A stretch of DNA of 64,000 nt from Ursus arctos (GCF_023065955.2 NW_026622997.1:19882001-19946000); one strand, 5' to 3'. Positions 10,990-24,058 are shown, counted from the stretch's first letter. Made by a program: numbers and translations. The notes: generated by a model from the letters alone, not told the origin.

Positions 10990-12915
10990 CTTTTCTGACT
11001 CCATGGCCAAGCCCATGACATGGCCATTTGCTGATATTTATTGCTCGAAGGTACCAGTTTCCAAGTCACGTGCAGCCTTCACAGATGTCCTGGATACCTG
11101 GTTGATGGCATTCCGGTTTGGCTCACTCCAGCCACGGAACTGTTCAGTGACCACATGGATGGTCATCTTATGCAAGGACTCCTGGTTCCTTGATTTCTTC
11201 TGCAACAACCACCACTACCTTCCTCCCTTCCCCCTTCCCACCACTTCAGAACATTCATCAAACATTATGGTGCACCTCTTTTGTACCCGACTCTGGGCTA
11301 AACATACTAAAAGCGTCATATTGTCTTTGTTCTCAAAGAGCTTACAGTCTAGAAGAGGGAGGGGGGGAAAGTTTTTATTTTGGCACTAGCAAGGGGCTTC
11401 GACAATTACAAGCCAAGAAAGGCTCAGAGAAGGTCATGGTCTATTCTTGCTGGGGTGGGATATTTTGGCCATTTTTGTTGGCTGACACTCTAACCCAGTA
11501 GTTCCCACATGCTGGCCTGAGAATCAGGGCCAATCCATGGAAACGAAGACAAAGACAATATAATGAATTCATCACAACACTCAACGTCTGTGACTTATTC
11601 TGAAATTATATTATTCTCACTTTCGGATGTCAAAAAACATTTTAAAAAATATTAGAAAAGTTACTTTATAGTGTCCTTCTATTAAAACAAAGATTTGACA
11701 TATGTATGTCAGTTCCCCATTAATTAAACAAAAAAACCCAACTCATCTTTGAAATCTAGCAGTGGCTCTCAAGTCCTGCCGATGAGAAGCTTGCTTTGAT
11801 GGGGGACAGTCCATGTGCAGTGGGGTTCATTAGACTTGCTTTGTAGCCGTCTGCTTGGCTCTTTACACAAGACGGAGAGATCACCAGTTGCTCTTGACGC
11901 AAATGGGAGGGTGGACAGAAATTACACGAGTCCCTAAATGTCTCTAAGCCATCCCTTGGTTACCACCTCTAATGAGATACGCGTGTCTATAGAGGGATTC
12001 AGGAAGTTGGTTGTCACCCCCTTTCCCAGGGGCAGTGGGGCTCAAAACCTTGGGGACAGTGGCAGAAGTTCCAACATGTGGAGTTAAGAGGATAAAGTCC
12101 TTGAAACTACATGGCTTTTTGGTTTTTTTTGAGGGGAGGGGGTTTCCGCTTTGGAATGTTCCTCCCTCTTGACACTGGAATGCATGCTTAGGGCTGTTGC
12201 CCCTAAGGGGGTTGGATGGCTGGCTCCCAGGATGGTTCCCTTGCACGATTCCTGCTCTTGGCTTCAGAGAGAAAGCTTCCTGGGGGCACTCTCTTCTTTG
12301 GGTTTATCTTCCCATCCCTTCTCCCCAAAAGGGTGGTTCTACTCTGGAGGCAGCGATAGGAAGGTTGGCCCATAACAAGAGCAGTCGAAGGGCCTGGAGT
12401 GTGGTGAGGGCTTTAGGGCTGCGGGGCCAGAGGGAGTGCCTGCAGCTCCCACCTCCCACGCTCTCCTTGTGTTTGCATGGCAGAGACTCTACTGACTTTT
12501 CTAGCTCCCTGGCCACTCTTTCTTCATATCCCTTGCTGTTTCCTCCTCTGCTAATGTGAATCCTGTCCCTGGTCTACACCAGTCCTTGCTCTATGCTTTC
12601 TCTGGGTGGCCTCATGGATGCAGCCCGTGACTCCTCATCCCTGCACCGAAGGCCCCCATGTCACTGGCCAGATTCACAGACAACGCCTGGTTGTCTGTCT
12701 TTGAAAGCCCAGAAACGTTCAAAACAGCGCTCAACCTGCTTTGTCTCCTTGACTTCTTGTATCTTTATTATGTTTTTACTAATCAAGTGGCATGCCATTT
12801 GTAGAAAAAAATTCAAAAGCAAAATAATTAAATTTTTTAAAAAATCAGGTAAGCCAAAAATAATGTTTGAAAAAATAAACCGGAAAAGTCAAAGTACTCA
12901 ACATCCACATTTATC
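10990..12915. other. Mostly unique sequence
   Basis: Aside from a faint ancient-repeat trace at about 11.26 kb and a CT tract near 12.92 kb, nothing is recognised. Frames of 128, 103, 100, 120 and 127 codons overlap one another and lack homology I can name. Confidence 0.4.
11263..11352 (+). repeat. Faint copy of an ancient high-copy repeat
   Basis: GTACCCGACTCTGGGCTAAAC and TTCTCAAAGAGCTTACAGTCTAG resemble the AGGCACTGTGCTAGGC and AAGGAGCTTACAGTCTAG blocks also seen near 44.57 kb. The family is not named. Confidence 0.4.
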
Positions 12916-12917
12916 TC

Positions 12918-12938
12918 GCCCTCTCTCTCTCTCTCTCT
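12918..12938. repeat. (CT)n tract
   Basis: About ten CT units with no accompanying SINE sequence. Confidence 0.9.
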
Positions 12939-12939
12939 T

Positions 12940-15900
12940 ACATTGGACTCTTGAATGCATTTTCTTTTCTGAATGAACATTCACTTTATAGAAATTTGAT
13001 TTTTGAACTAGAATCTAATTTTGGAAGGTATTTTCCAAAAGCTTCTCAACCCTGAGTTCCATTAGAGGCAGGGTATGGACTAGAGAAGGAAAGAAGGGGG
13101 AAAAATCTCTCGGATGGAGTTCTAAAGTCGGTGTTGACTACTGAGCTCTCCACCTCTCCGACTCCGACCTTCGCCAGCTTCTCATAAAAGCATAAAAATT
13201 GGGGTAAAAAAGGGAAACACCTTCCAAGTTATCAGGAAAGTAAGTCTGGTTAGCTAAACAGGAAGCTTACTTCATTAGAAGCGTGCTTTTGCGAACCGGG
13301 CTCATTTTTCTCTTTTACTAGGCATGTGAAGCATGCTGTCATTATTTGGACAATTACTATCTCCATAAGTCAAGCAGATGGTGAGGATGTGGAACTTACC
13401 CTGACAAGAGTTTAACACTTCCGAGGCCAGCAGAAACTACCCAAAACACCAACAAGGCTCCCTCTAGGATATGACACCGGTGTCATCGCAAGAATGGAAA
13501 CTGGGAGATCAGTGGCTCAAGACTATTTTATCTTATTTTAGTTTATTTTTATTTGAGTATAGTTGACACTAGACTCTTAACTTGAGTTGGAGATGAGATG
13601 ATACAAAGAAAAGTTTGATCACCAACAGAAACAACCTTGGCGGATTTTGCCTCCAGGAGGAAGAGTGCCTGCTGGTGGAAACATTTTGAGTCTCTCATGA
13701 AAGAGGAAATTAATCAGAATTGAGTCTTAACCGTTCAGTTCCCGGCAGTTGCAACAAAAGTTTAACAAAAAATTTAAACCCTGTTTAAATGTAACTGAGC
13801 ATCTTTTTCTCCCCTAGGGCCAACAGCTCTGCCCTAGGGATCCCCTGATTCTAGAATTGTAGGCTGCTGCGATTTCTCAATCACCAGCTGACCCAGGCGG
13901 TTGAAGAAAACAACGTCTCTTGTCTGTTACTTGTTTCTAGGTCCAACACTTGCTGGTCACTGATTTCCCTAGAATTTAGAGCATTCTCTTTGCATATTAA
14001 TGACTGTTCCCTTTTCTTTTTATTTGTGCTTTTCATGCAGTTTCATAAAACTGCATCCATTGGTCAGAAACAGTTTGTAGTTTTTCTAACTTGTTTTTAC
14101 AAATGGTTGAAAATCATTTACATTGTTTTTAAAAACAACTGGCTTATAACAATTTTCCGGTTAACAAGACACACACAACCCGTGAGCCAAGAACAGAAGA
14201 GGAGAGACAGAGAGAACATGGAACATTACTTATGAGATCCTCCCCACTGCTCAGGATCAAGTCTATAACACATGCAAGGCTTCGCCGGAACAAATTAAGA
14301 AAGCTGTTTCTCCTTTCAAGTGCGAATCATTTACATGGGCCCAGGCCTCTCCTAGTCTCATTTATTCAACTTCCAGCTCTGGCTGACATGAAGCAGGAGC
14401 AGAGGACATCTGATGTCAGAGGCGGCTCCCGCTGTGTTTGAGGGGCATTGTCTCACCGGGGCAGAAATGATGAGGGCCATGCAGTGCGGAGAAAGTCACA
14501 ATCTCAGAGTTTCTGAGCTTTCTATGGGATTAGGCAGAAGAACGATTTTTGCTCGCCTGCATTAAAGGATGTCTTACCTCTATAGAAAAACTGTGTAATA
14601 CCCCAAAACCCTTTGTCTTGCCAACCGAAGGAGGGAGGTGGCCTTAATCCAGTCTCATTTCAAATTGGGAGATAAAGCATTTTTAATAAGCCTATTAAAA
14701 TACTGTTTTGGATTTTGGACGTCTTGTTGATGATATATGCAGACACACAGATAGGTGCCGATGTATGTGTGAGTACAGAGACCTATAAATGCAGATACAC
14801 ACACATAAACGTACACACACACCATGCGTACCACACGCTTTCCAAGGTTGGGGCTCTAGCGTGAAGTAGGACTTTGCCAGATCCCGACCCCAGCAGAGCA
14901 CGTTCAGCTTGGGATGTGCACACTGCCTTCCCACCAGAATAAGCACACAGGGCATTCAGTGCTGCCTCACCCGACAGAGAATGGAATGAGAATGGGCAAG
15001 AGAAGGGAATCCCAGGGTCTTGGCCTCTTCCATTTTCTAAAGAAGGGGAGTTGACAAGCTCTTCCAGTTAAGCCACTTTCACAACACATTTACTATGCTG
15101 CCCCTTTCTAGTACCATTGCCTGACTGCTTCTTCATCCTCCCCTGTGCCCCGAATTTTCCAGGTCCTGAAAGAAGCAGGGACATCCAGGAAGGTCTGCAC
15201 CTTCTAGGGACACCCGTGACATTTCAGGGCTCCGTGTGCAGCTCTTGAAGGGACGGTAAAGAACACAAAATAGTCTCCCTGCTACAGTTAAAAGAATAAT
15301 GATCTTAAAATAAAGGGAAAAAAAAGCTTAAAATAAATATGACAACACAGTGACACTGGAGGGAGCTCTCCACATCCAGTGATAGGGAAAAAATGCTAAA
15401 GCTAAATACTCTAAAATTAAAAAGAGAAGTTAATGTTTTGGAGGCGAGCGTGCTGAATTCTGGCTTGTGCTGGTCACTGTCCATACTTAACCTGGATCTG
15501 GAACGGCAGAAAATTAATGATGTCAACACAAATGTGTGCATGGTGGTGGGGGCAACGGCGACAAACAAAACCACCCTTAACTTACGACTCCTTAGCCAAA
15601 AAAGGAGGCCAATTAGTCTTGGCTTCTACATGACCTCTGAAAAGCATACCTCTTCCTTGGAGAGTTCTTTTAAGGAGAGTATGTAAGAGACAGGAAAGAA
15701 AAGAAAAAAAGAAGGATCAGAGACAGTGCTCCCCGTCTTCCCCTGCAAAGCCCCCTGTGTTGAAGAGGCACCTGGCTCACATCTGCCCTCTGGTCCCAAA
15801 CATGACAAGCTCTGACCTCTCGGGTGAAGGGACATTTTAACCCTCTCGGCAGCTCTCGCGCTGAGCCCCCTGCTTGACTCTGAAGTGCGAGCTCGCTGAA

Positions 15901-17779
15901 GCAGGGCAGAGCCGGCCTTGGCCTCTCCTTTCCTTGGGTTACCATCCCCGGGTTGTGTCCCAGCTGTGTCCCCAGCCCCAACCCCAATGCACAGGTGGTT
16001 TCCTGGTGCATTTCCCGTGAAACGCCAGGGCTCAGCCTCCAGCCCCTGAGGTACGACTGCAAGCAAGGGGCTGTTCATCCAGGCTGGGAAGACTGTCCAG
16101 CCTAGAAACACGTGCTGTATTTTGTATTCCCAATAGCCACTTTTCCAGTCTAGGTTTTGGTCTAGGGAACTTTCCCTCTTCACTGAAGGCTATTTACTGA
16201 GCACCCAAAGCATAATCGGCTGCGCTAGACTTGGAAGGTGTCCTGGTATTTGTCTAATTTCTTAGAAGCAAGACTTTCTCATTTGGGTTTCTCAGAATCC
16301 CAAACGTGACCTGTCAACGAGAACTCACACTCCTACAACCCCTTCCATGTCCTGGAGTCAGAGTGTGATCCAGGTGTGAAGTGTGTTTGCCTCGAGTGCT
16401 TCTCAGGACACACGACAGAAGAGAAATCTGCTCTGGGTTAATAAGTATATCGCAGGCACACAAAACTTAATGTCAACCTCTGATTAAAGACAGTCTCTAC
16501 TCTTAAGGAGCTGTCTATTTATAGCACCCTAATAAAAGCCAAAAGTCCTAGCTGTATGCTAGACACGACTCTTCTCTTCGGTCAGAGTTACACTATGCTG
16601 GTATGCTACGTTGTATTTTGATCTGAAACATTTTCATTTTAATTTCCCGACCCAGGGGTTTCGATTCCAGTTAAGGCCGGTTTGACACCGTTTCTCCAAT
16701 GTCCACTATGACGTCAGGCACCTCGTGGATGGAAATGATCTGTGCTGTAATTCAAAATGCTCTCGGGGAGCCGGGCACAGAAATCAAACAGACTGGTAAT
16801 ACAGGAAGCAATAAAACAGTCTGTTTGTAAAGCTGAGGTTTCATAAAATGTTAGCACTGGAAGAGGAGAGATTTCAGAGATGAACGATCCCAAACTCTCC
16901 CTCTGGCGGCTGGAGGGTCCGGGGTGGCTGGTTGCCATGGTCGACCGGAGGACGGCTGGGTGCACACCCACAACTCCCACCTTCTGCTCTTACCGTAGAT
17001 TCTTTGGAGCCCAGCCTGTCCTTGGCCTTGGCTAATACCGACGCATACCACGTGCAAAGTGCCGCTAACGTTCTTTACAGAACACTCGGGAGTTCCATGC
17101 TCCTAGGAAAGGGGTTCGTTTACTGGAGGTGAAAGAAGGTGCGGAAAATGGGGAGAGGCACTGGAATTGGGGGCTGAAGCTGTCCTTTGGGGCTTTACCT
17201 CTGCTCCTCCACTCCTTCATGAAAGGACGCCGTATTAACTAGCCCCGGAGGGAGCGTCTGCCACGCGCGCTGTCCATTCTGGGAGGGGAAAGGCTACCCC
17301 TAAGGGTTTAGGACATGCATTCTTTTGCTTTAAATGCAGAGAAAGCTGACTGTTCAGCTGTGGTCTTAAAACCTCTCCCCCTCCTCACAGCCTGTCGTCT
17401 CTTGCTTTCTTTTCACCTCTGCAGTTTTCTTTCACTGAATTAAAACAAGAGAATAAGGAAATGGAACACTTGGAGGCATAATGAGGTAAATAGGATTATT
17501 GGATTCCTTTTCTTTCTAAATTAATCATAGCAAGAAGAACCCAAGTTAAATAATTTTTCAAGAATCTAAAGGAAACTTCAAGCTAGCCCTATATTGATTT
17601 ACTACCAGTCAACTACTCCGTGAGCCATCTCTATTTTTAAGGTCATGCGGAACTCCGTCAGCTCAAACCTAACAAATATTGTGCATTTGTAACCTTTGAA
17701 GGCACTACCAGACCATCCGCAAGACAGACTCAGATCAGCAAACATTCACAGCAGGTGGAGGTCAGAGGTCAGAGATCAT
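12940..17779. other. Long stretch of unique sequence
   Basis: Almost 5 kb holds no repeat I can assign with confidence. A small piece at about 13.53-13.57 kb resembles the end of an L1 3' UTR but is too short to call. The minus-strand frames of 185 codons (15626-16183) and 130 codons (15670-16062) overlap in different frames within a moderately GC-rich patch and look like chance. Lack of transposons over this length can mark conserved or regulatory DNA, but nothing specific is visible. Confidence 0.4.
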
Positions 17780-17900
17780 CCATGAGGAAGTCACTGCTCA
17801 GAGGGATGACGAGCAGTGCCCAAGGTCACAGAGGAAGTGGCAAGAATGACTGCGAACTTGACTTAAGTTTAAAAGATCACGTTGTAAGGTGCTACCCTTA
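17780..17900 (-). repeat. MIR SINE fragment
   Basis: GTGCCCAAGGTCACAGAGGAAGTGGCAAGAATG is the reverse-oriented MIR segment around the CCTTGGGCA box and adjoining head. Confidence 0.6.
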
Positions 17901-19429
17901 ATCAAAAGTCTTAAATTTAGGTTCATGAAATAAGTACATTATTAAAAAAAATTTTTTTTTAAAAAAACGTTCCCCCCTAAGGCTCTGTCTTGACGATTCA
18001 AAATAACATGGATGGAACGAATGGAGTGAGATACTGATGTGCAAACCAATGGCCATTCGAATGGCGGAGACTCTTCTCCCCATGGCACACAGAGATCACC
18101 AGGAGATGACCTTCTCGTGGTCAGTCTGTCCTAAGGAGTACATCAGCATACGTTCCTCAGAAACAGTTGTATTGCCCTTGGGATGCTGAAGATGATTTCC
18201 TTCACAATATTTTATTTACTTGTGTGTCAATCCACCTAGATACTGCAAGGTGCTTAGGAAAAACCATACTCCAGATGAAGCTGAGAAGCAAGGCGATGAC
18301 TAAAATGCCCAAGGGCCCAGGACTGTTAGCTGTGGAAGGAGGCTGGCAACCCGAGCTCCGAAATCCCGCATCAGTAGGTCTCCTTCCTTGGATCAGGCGT
18401 AGCTAACAGCCCTGTGGTTGCTGCATACACACTGTGACTCCTGGCAAGTCCCGGTGGCTTGTGAGGCAGACGGACAGATGTTCTATCTGTGTGGAGGCTA
18501 TGTAATGACGAGAAAAACAAACAGTCGCCAGCAGTAAACCTTTCTGCGTTAAGAATACCATATGGTCTCTGAGGTTCAGGAATTCTTGGACCTTCTCAGC
18601 AGCTTGCATTTGAAGAAGGATCCAACCCTGAGTAGAGGGGTCAAGGTTCAACAGGGAGAGATGCTGAAGGGGGGCAGAGTGGTGTCAATAAAAAGGGTTC
18701 AATATCGGGCACATCTACCAAGTCAGCCGCTTGGGGACGGGGGTGGGAAGGGTTAGTAGGTTCATAAAGAACGTGAACTGGCCATGTTTTGTGGTCTGAA
18801 AAGAGAATTTTTAACACTGAGGAGTGCAGGGGACATGTTTCCCTATCTGTGCTTGGCCAGACAGCCAAAGAATGACCATCACCCACCCCTTTGATCATCA
18901 AAGGGCAGAAACAAGAGTGGATGGAACATTCCAGAAGAGTATCTAGAGGCCAGACCCTGAACCCAGAGTGATGGAGGGTGGAGAGGGGTCGCCATGAGGC
19001 CGGGACCAGGGACAGGAAGGTGCTTAGGAGAACCCTCGTGACATCCCAGGCATTGGCAGGAGGACACATACACTGTGGGGGTGAACGAGAGATTGGGGGA
19101 GAAAGTAGTATATCACAGGTCACTTCATGAATATTCCCACAACGTATCCTTAGTATGGCGTAGTCTTGCGAAATCCCCGTTCGGGTCTCTTTTAAATAAA
19201 TTGTAGTTATTTTAAAGAAGGGCCTCACCAAAGCCCTGCACATTCTCTCTCTCTCAGCCCTAAATCCAGTTCACTCTGAAACACATTCATAAAAAAGCTG
19301 CTGTCTTAAACGTTTCGCTTCATCAAATGGGTCCTGAAGATTAGGAGGAGGAATATGATGAGGTTGGCAATAAAAGTTAGCGATAACTTAGGTGTTATCC
19401 TCAGAAAGGCTCTGTTCAAGACCATGGCA
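17901..19429. other. Unique sequence, nothing recognised
   Basis: The 200-codon minus-strand frame (18641-19243) has a nested frame in another phase and no recognisable domain. I treat it as chance. Confidence 0.4.
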
Positions 19430-19600
19430 TGGATTTTGCCATTGACCTGCCATAGTACCCTCTGCGGTTTCCATGCGAGGACAATGACGACGAGGCGGGG
19501 AAGCAACTTGTCCAAATTCGCACAGCGAGTAGGTGCCTGAAGTAGAACTCGAACACAGGGTGTCTAATCCCAACACCCAGTTCTCTACCTTGTCTGGCAC
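19430..19600 (-). repeat. MIR SINE fragment
   Basis: GGGAAGCAACTTGTCCAAATTC, GCACAGCGAGTAGGTGCC and AGAACTCGAACACAGGGTGTC are the reverse-oriented MIR core and head. A short GGCACATAGTAGGTGCTTAATGAA tract just after it (19598-19620) is in the opposite orientation and resembles an L2 or MIR tail. Confidence 0.65.
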
Positions 19601-19624
19601 ATAGTAGGTGCTTAATGAATACCG

Positions 19625-20409
19625 GGGACAGAACCAATGAGCTGGCTACGACAATACGGGGTTTCTAACCAAAGGCCAACCAAATGGCACAATGAGCTCC
19701 ATTCTTCACCTAAATTGGTTAAATATACCTCAGCCACTGAACACAATAGAAACAGTCATTACAATCAAACAGTGTCACCGGATCGATATTCTCTGTTATG
19801 GAATAAACGACTCTGACTTGCTCTGACATTTATTTTCCAAAACGAACCCAGCTTAGCCCCAGCATTTACAAATCAGCAGGAGACGGCTGGTTACCTGGAA
19901 AAGTCACTCTGTTCCACAGAATCGCCTTTGATTTTGCCCTCTCGACGCAAAGCACAACCGTCATCAAAGCAAATTAAAAAAAAAAAACACATTATAATTG
20001 TAATTGTTACCGTGCACCTACTTTTTAAAGCCTGATTAAGAATTTGACTTGCAGTTTGTGTAATTGAAAAAGCTGGGGGATGGAGGGCGAAGGTTGTCTT
20101 AAGACCATTTGAAAAGCTCTTAGGGAGAACGCAGGCCCTTCTTGGCCTCTGCACCTCACATACCTCGGTCTGCGGGTTTTAAACAACTAGTTTTTAAGAG
20201 AAGTTCTACACAGTTGTACCCCCCTGCTGGCCTTCCTCGGGAGCTGCGTCTGGGCTGACACCATGGCGTCGGACCAGGAGAAGTTAAAGCAAGGAACAGG
20301 TTCAAGTTGGCTCTAAAGCATGCTTTCAGCATCTGAAAATTACCCTTCGAGAACCGAGCTTGGGTTCACATTCTCTGGCTGCCGAGGACGGACGTCCGAT
20401 CACCCAAAC
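19625..20409. other. Unique sequence, nothing recognised
   Basis: An ATG in strong context at 20263 opens only 17 codons. No other signal was found. Confidence 0.4.
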
Positions 20410-20570
20410 TGTACACAGAGCTTTAACCGAATGGTGTCCGTGAAGCGGGAGGCAGACGTGGGGGCCGGCGTGGGGAGACCCCAGGGGGCTGGTCCTGCCG
20501 CAGCCTCTTCCTTGCTGTGACCCTGGGCAAGTCACGGCCTCTCACCACCTTCCCTGCGCCTGATGACTAC
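20410..20570 (+). repeat. MIR SINE fragment
   Basis: CTTGCTGTGACCCTGGGCAAGTCAC followed by GGCCTCTCACCACCTTCC is the MIR sense block TGTGACCTTGGGCAAGTCAC with decayed flanks. Confidence 0.55.
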
Positions 20571-20982
20571 TTTCAATTTTGAAATACTGTGACTCCCCTT
20601 TGTACTTAATTGAGGCCTCTTCCCTGAAGGAATTTATAATCTAGCTGATGATAGAAGACCTACTATCATCAGCCAATTAGAGAATCAAACAAGTGCTGAA
20701 TGGCCTTTCATGGAAGAGAACCTGAAGTGACCTTTGAAGAAGAAATCTGATTTACAAAGGTGAGGCGCGGGAGAACATTCCTCCCTCATGCCGCCATGGG
20801 ATTTCTGACTAAGACTCACTTCGCAGACTCTGCGGGGCTTTTTCTGAGGTAGCAATATTTTGGAGATTATGATTCAGCTGGTGGTTTGTCTAAACCTGTG
20901 TCAGGGGATGCCTTTTAACATATCATTCCCTGCTTTGAGCCAAGTTTATATGCACAAAACTCAAGTATATAAAAATCCAAAT

Positions 20983-21115
20983 CCAGGGGTGCCTGGGTGG
21001 CTCGGTTGGTTAGGCATCTGACTCTTGATCTCAGCTCAAGTCTTGATCTCAGGGTCGTGAGTTCAAGCCCCACGTTGGGCTGCACGCTGGGCATGGAGCC
21101 TACTTAAAAAAAAAA
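20983..21115 (+). repeat. Carnivore SINE (SINEC), short older type
   Basis: The head is GGGGTGCCTGGGTGGCTCGG, followed by GACTCTTGATCTCAGCTCAAG, GTCGTGAGTTCAAGCCCCAC, a short GGAGCCTACTT end and an A tail. The CT-rich middle is absent. Target duplication AAAAATCCAAAT flanks it (20971-20982 and about 21112-21123). Confidence 0.95.
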
Positions 21116-21123
21116 AATCCAAA

Positions 21124-21771
21124 TATAATAAAAGTCCGTGGTACAATCCTTTGCTTTACTAAATTAGTCTTTATTTTCTAAAGTCTTCATCACGGGAACC
21201 TCCGATGAGTGACGAGCGTATTAGGACCACAGAGACTGATCATATACAGCATCCGAGGAACGAAGTGAATTTGAGGTCAAGGGCTCTCTCAGTGTAACTG
21301 TCCTCTTTTTGGGTGAGAAAGGCCAATGCCAAAGATGGAAAATACTTAGAAAATAAAAGCCTAGAGAATGCTTGCTGATATCAGCTACAGTCTATGCTCC
21401 TGAAGAAAATGACATATATTATGCATAATCAATAATAATTATGCATAAATAATTTTCACGTCTTATTGACTCTGGGGTATGGCTCTTCCTGGCAATCTTA
21501 CTAATACCACACGTAACTCCAACATGATATTGAATGAAAGTCAACGGCAGATTCGTAATAAATGAGTAAGCAGGCAAAAACGGGGAAATTCAGGGCCCTA
21601 TTCATAGGTGATGCTCAGTGAAAGCCCATGATGGCTTGTTACTGCAATCTCCAGAAAGTTCACACACAGTCGAGGCCACACGGACCTGGTATTTTCCTAG
21701 GAAAGCAGCAGGAGTCTACATGCTTGTCCAAATTCTCCTAGCCATCTTCTAGAAGGTAAAAATAAATCCTT
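21124..21771. other. Unique AT-rich sequence with palindromic ATTATGCATAAT motifs
   Basis: No repeat family is seen. Two copies of an ATTATGCATAA motif at 21418-21450 are described under findings. Confidence 0.4.
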
Positions 21772-21958
21772 GGGGCATCTGGGTGGCTCAGTCGGTGAAG
21801 TGTCTTGCCTTCGGCTCAGGTCATGATCTCAGGGTCTTGGGATCAAGCCCGGCGTCGGGCTCCCTGCTCAGTGGAGAGCCTGCTTCTCCCTCTGCCTGCC
21901 GCTCTGCCTACTTGTGCTCGCTCTCTCTCTGTCCAATACTTAAATAAAATCTTTAAGA
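21772..21958 (+). repeat. Carnivore SINE (SINEC)
   Basis: It has the full order of head (GGGGCATCTGGGTGGCTCAG), TTGCCTTCGGCTCAGGTCATG, CTTGGGATCAAGCCC, CTGCTTCTCCCTCTGCC middle and TAAATAAAATCTTTAAG tail. AATAAATCCT before it and AAAAAATCCT after it suggest the target duplication. Confidence 0.95.
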
Positions 21959-21967
21959 AAAAATCCT

Positions 21968-23662
21968 GCTGACTGCATCAGTGTTTAAGACATCAGCGGG
22001 TGTGGTGGGGGGTAAGGATGGAAGGAAGGAGGAATGACAGCAGTGACGCGGACCACGGATGAGGTTCAAAGGGGATGAATCTCTTGACCATGACCGACTG
22101 GGGAGAGAAATGAAAGGCATCGCATGGCAAGGACACTGCTGGCTCACAGCGTGAAAGGAGGGGTCCTGAGGCTCCCGACATTCCAAGTCCCCGCTTAGAT
22201 ATATTGCATGCCTTTCTCTGATTTCCTCAGCAAGACGCAATTTCTCCACCCACTGAAGTCCAGTGTCTCTTGACTCATAACATAGGATGCAATTTGACCC
22301 TGTGTTGAATTTGTTCATCTATATGCCTTATCTCCCCTAAGTAGACTGTCAGCCCTCCCGAGGTTAACTGCTATGCTTTCATTCATTTATTCATCTGCCA
22401 GCATCTTGCCCTGGGGAGATGATACGAGATAGGTGAGCACAGGAGGAAGTGCATGAAATACAGGTTTGCTAAATATCAAGGCAGTAAAAACGCTGTGGGA
22501 TCCTGCACGCAGACTCTGAGAGTTTAACATCGGATGAATAGGAATGCTGATTCCTTGAACTGTGAACTACAGAGTACGAAGCTGTGCCAATGACAGACGA
22601 CTTTTGAAAAGCCTCTCCTTCTGCTCTGCGTGCTCCTAGACATCCGGTCTGCGGCTTGCATCCCAAAACTCAAAAGTTAGGAAATGTAGTTTGAAATAAG
22701 TCAGGTCTTTTTCCCCTTGAGACACTATTCTGATGAATACGCCACCTTAGGCAGCATTCTGTGTGCCCTTATTTCTTAGGCTTTACTGATACTGCAACCC
22801 ATTCCTCCTTCTTTCGGAAGCCCATCCGAGCATAACTGGACTTCACATGCCCTTCTGTGTCCAGATTTATACTGCTTTAAATTCCCCTTTCCAGAAAACA
22901 AGACAACAAAATAAAACTCCACCAAGGAGCTCCACTATATTCAAATATCCATACAACTCTTCCCATGGCAACAACCTCAGGCTTTCAGAAATTTAATTTC
23001 CAGGGTCCCCCATCTCCATGGACAATAGAAGAAAAGGGGCCTCACTGTCACAAACTTCAGCACCTCTCAAGGAACTAATTAAATCTCCTAGGACGCCCTC
23101 ACCCACACCCTAAGAAATTTGAGGGGTGTGCAAAATCCAGACCCAATTCGACACCCTTCCAACAAAAGCCCTTTACTTATACAAAGCTTCATCTTGAATT
23201 TCTTTGTCTCGTTCCCCCCACAGAGTAGTAAATTTTCAAATTCCCCAAAGGTCATGAGTTTGGCAGTGGAACAATGGCATCCCCGAGAGGCAGTGCCTTG
23301 GTGAGGGACTTGGCCGCCCTCTGGGCCACGCAGCGGGGCCGTGGTCTCTCTGGGGAGCTGCGGGCATCATCAGTGTGGATGGGGTGGGGAAAGTCAGTCT
23401 CTGGGGAGGTGGTGGAATGCTGGATACCTGCCACGCAGGTGGGGAGGCACCAAACCAGACCTTCTGGAATCAAGGTGCTGCCCCGTGGGGACTGCCTGGG
23501 AAGGAAAAGTCCTACGGTTCTCCAGCATGAGAGTGACGAGGTTGCTGTCTGTTCAGAAGGGGAAAAGAGTTCTCTCAACCCCCACCCAAACCAGCTTGGA
23601 AGCAAAGAAGGGGGAAGGGAAACAGCACTTACTGGACACTATGTTTAAATGTGCCAGTCATG
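21968..23662. other. Unique sequence
   Basis: Weak L2-like text occurs near 22.33-22.42 kb but is too decayed to call. Frames of 121, 117, 124 and 166 codons are unrecognised, and the last runs into the next SINE. Confidence 0.4.
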
Positions 23663-23663
23663 G

Positions 23664-23852
23664 AGAGCCTGGGGGGCTCAGGCGGTTAAGCATCTGCCCT
23701 CAGCTCAGGTCAGGATCTCGGGGTCCTGGGATCCAGCCCCGCCCATACTGGGCTCTCCACTCAGCAGGGAGCCTGCTTCTCCCTCTTCCTCTGCCCCTCC
23801 CCTCCTTCCTTCCCCATGTTCTCTCTCTCTCTCATAAATAAATAACTAAATA
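23664..23852 (+). repeat. Carnivore SINE (SINEC)
   Basis: The decayed head AGCCTGGGGGGCTCAGGCGG is followed by TTAAGCATCTGCCCTCAGCTC, GGGTCCTGGGATCCAGCCCC, a CT-rich middle and an AATAAATAA tail. A 14-base target duplication flanks it: AATGTGCCAGTCAT (23648-23661) and AATGTGCCAATCAT (23853-23866), with one mismatch. Confidence 0.95.
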
Positions 23853-23866
23853 AATGTGCCAATCAT

Positions 23867-24058
23867 TATGCCGCATGTTTTACATCTCATCTGCACACAA
23901 CCCTACAGCCTAAAAATGATGACTGCATTTAAAGACGAAATGAAGCTCAAAGGAGCATCCCTGCAATGGCATAGCTAATGCCGTACGCACGCAGGGTGCA
24001 AAGCCAGGCCGGTGTGATTCTTCAGTCCGTGTGTGTCCCTCACACCACGCTGCCTTCC
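23867..24058 (-). repeat. MIR SINE
   Basis: ACATCTCATCTGCACACAACCC, AAGACGAAATGAAGCTCAAAGG, GGTGCAAAGCCAGGCCGGTG and CACACCACGCTGCC follow the reverse-oriented MIR from 3' end to head. Confidence 0.65.

Noticed and set aside
15626..16183. 185-codon and 130-codon minus-strand frames
   Set aside because: They overlap in different phases in a GC-richer patch where stop codons are rarer. No motif was recognised.
18641..19243. 200-codon minus-strand frame
   Set aside because: It overlaps another frame in a different phase and has no domain. With no transcript or conservation evidence I treat it as chance.
20263..20316. ATG in strong initiation context (ACACCATGGCG)
   Set aside because: It opens only 17 codons, with no sign of a splice donor joining it to another frame.
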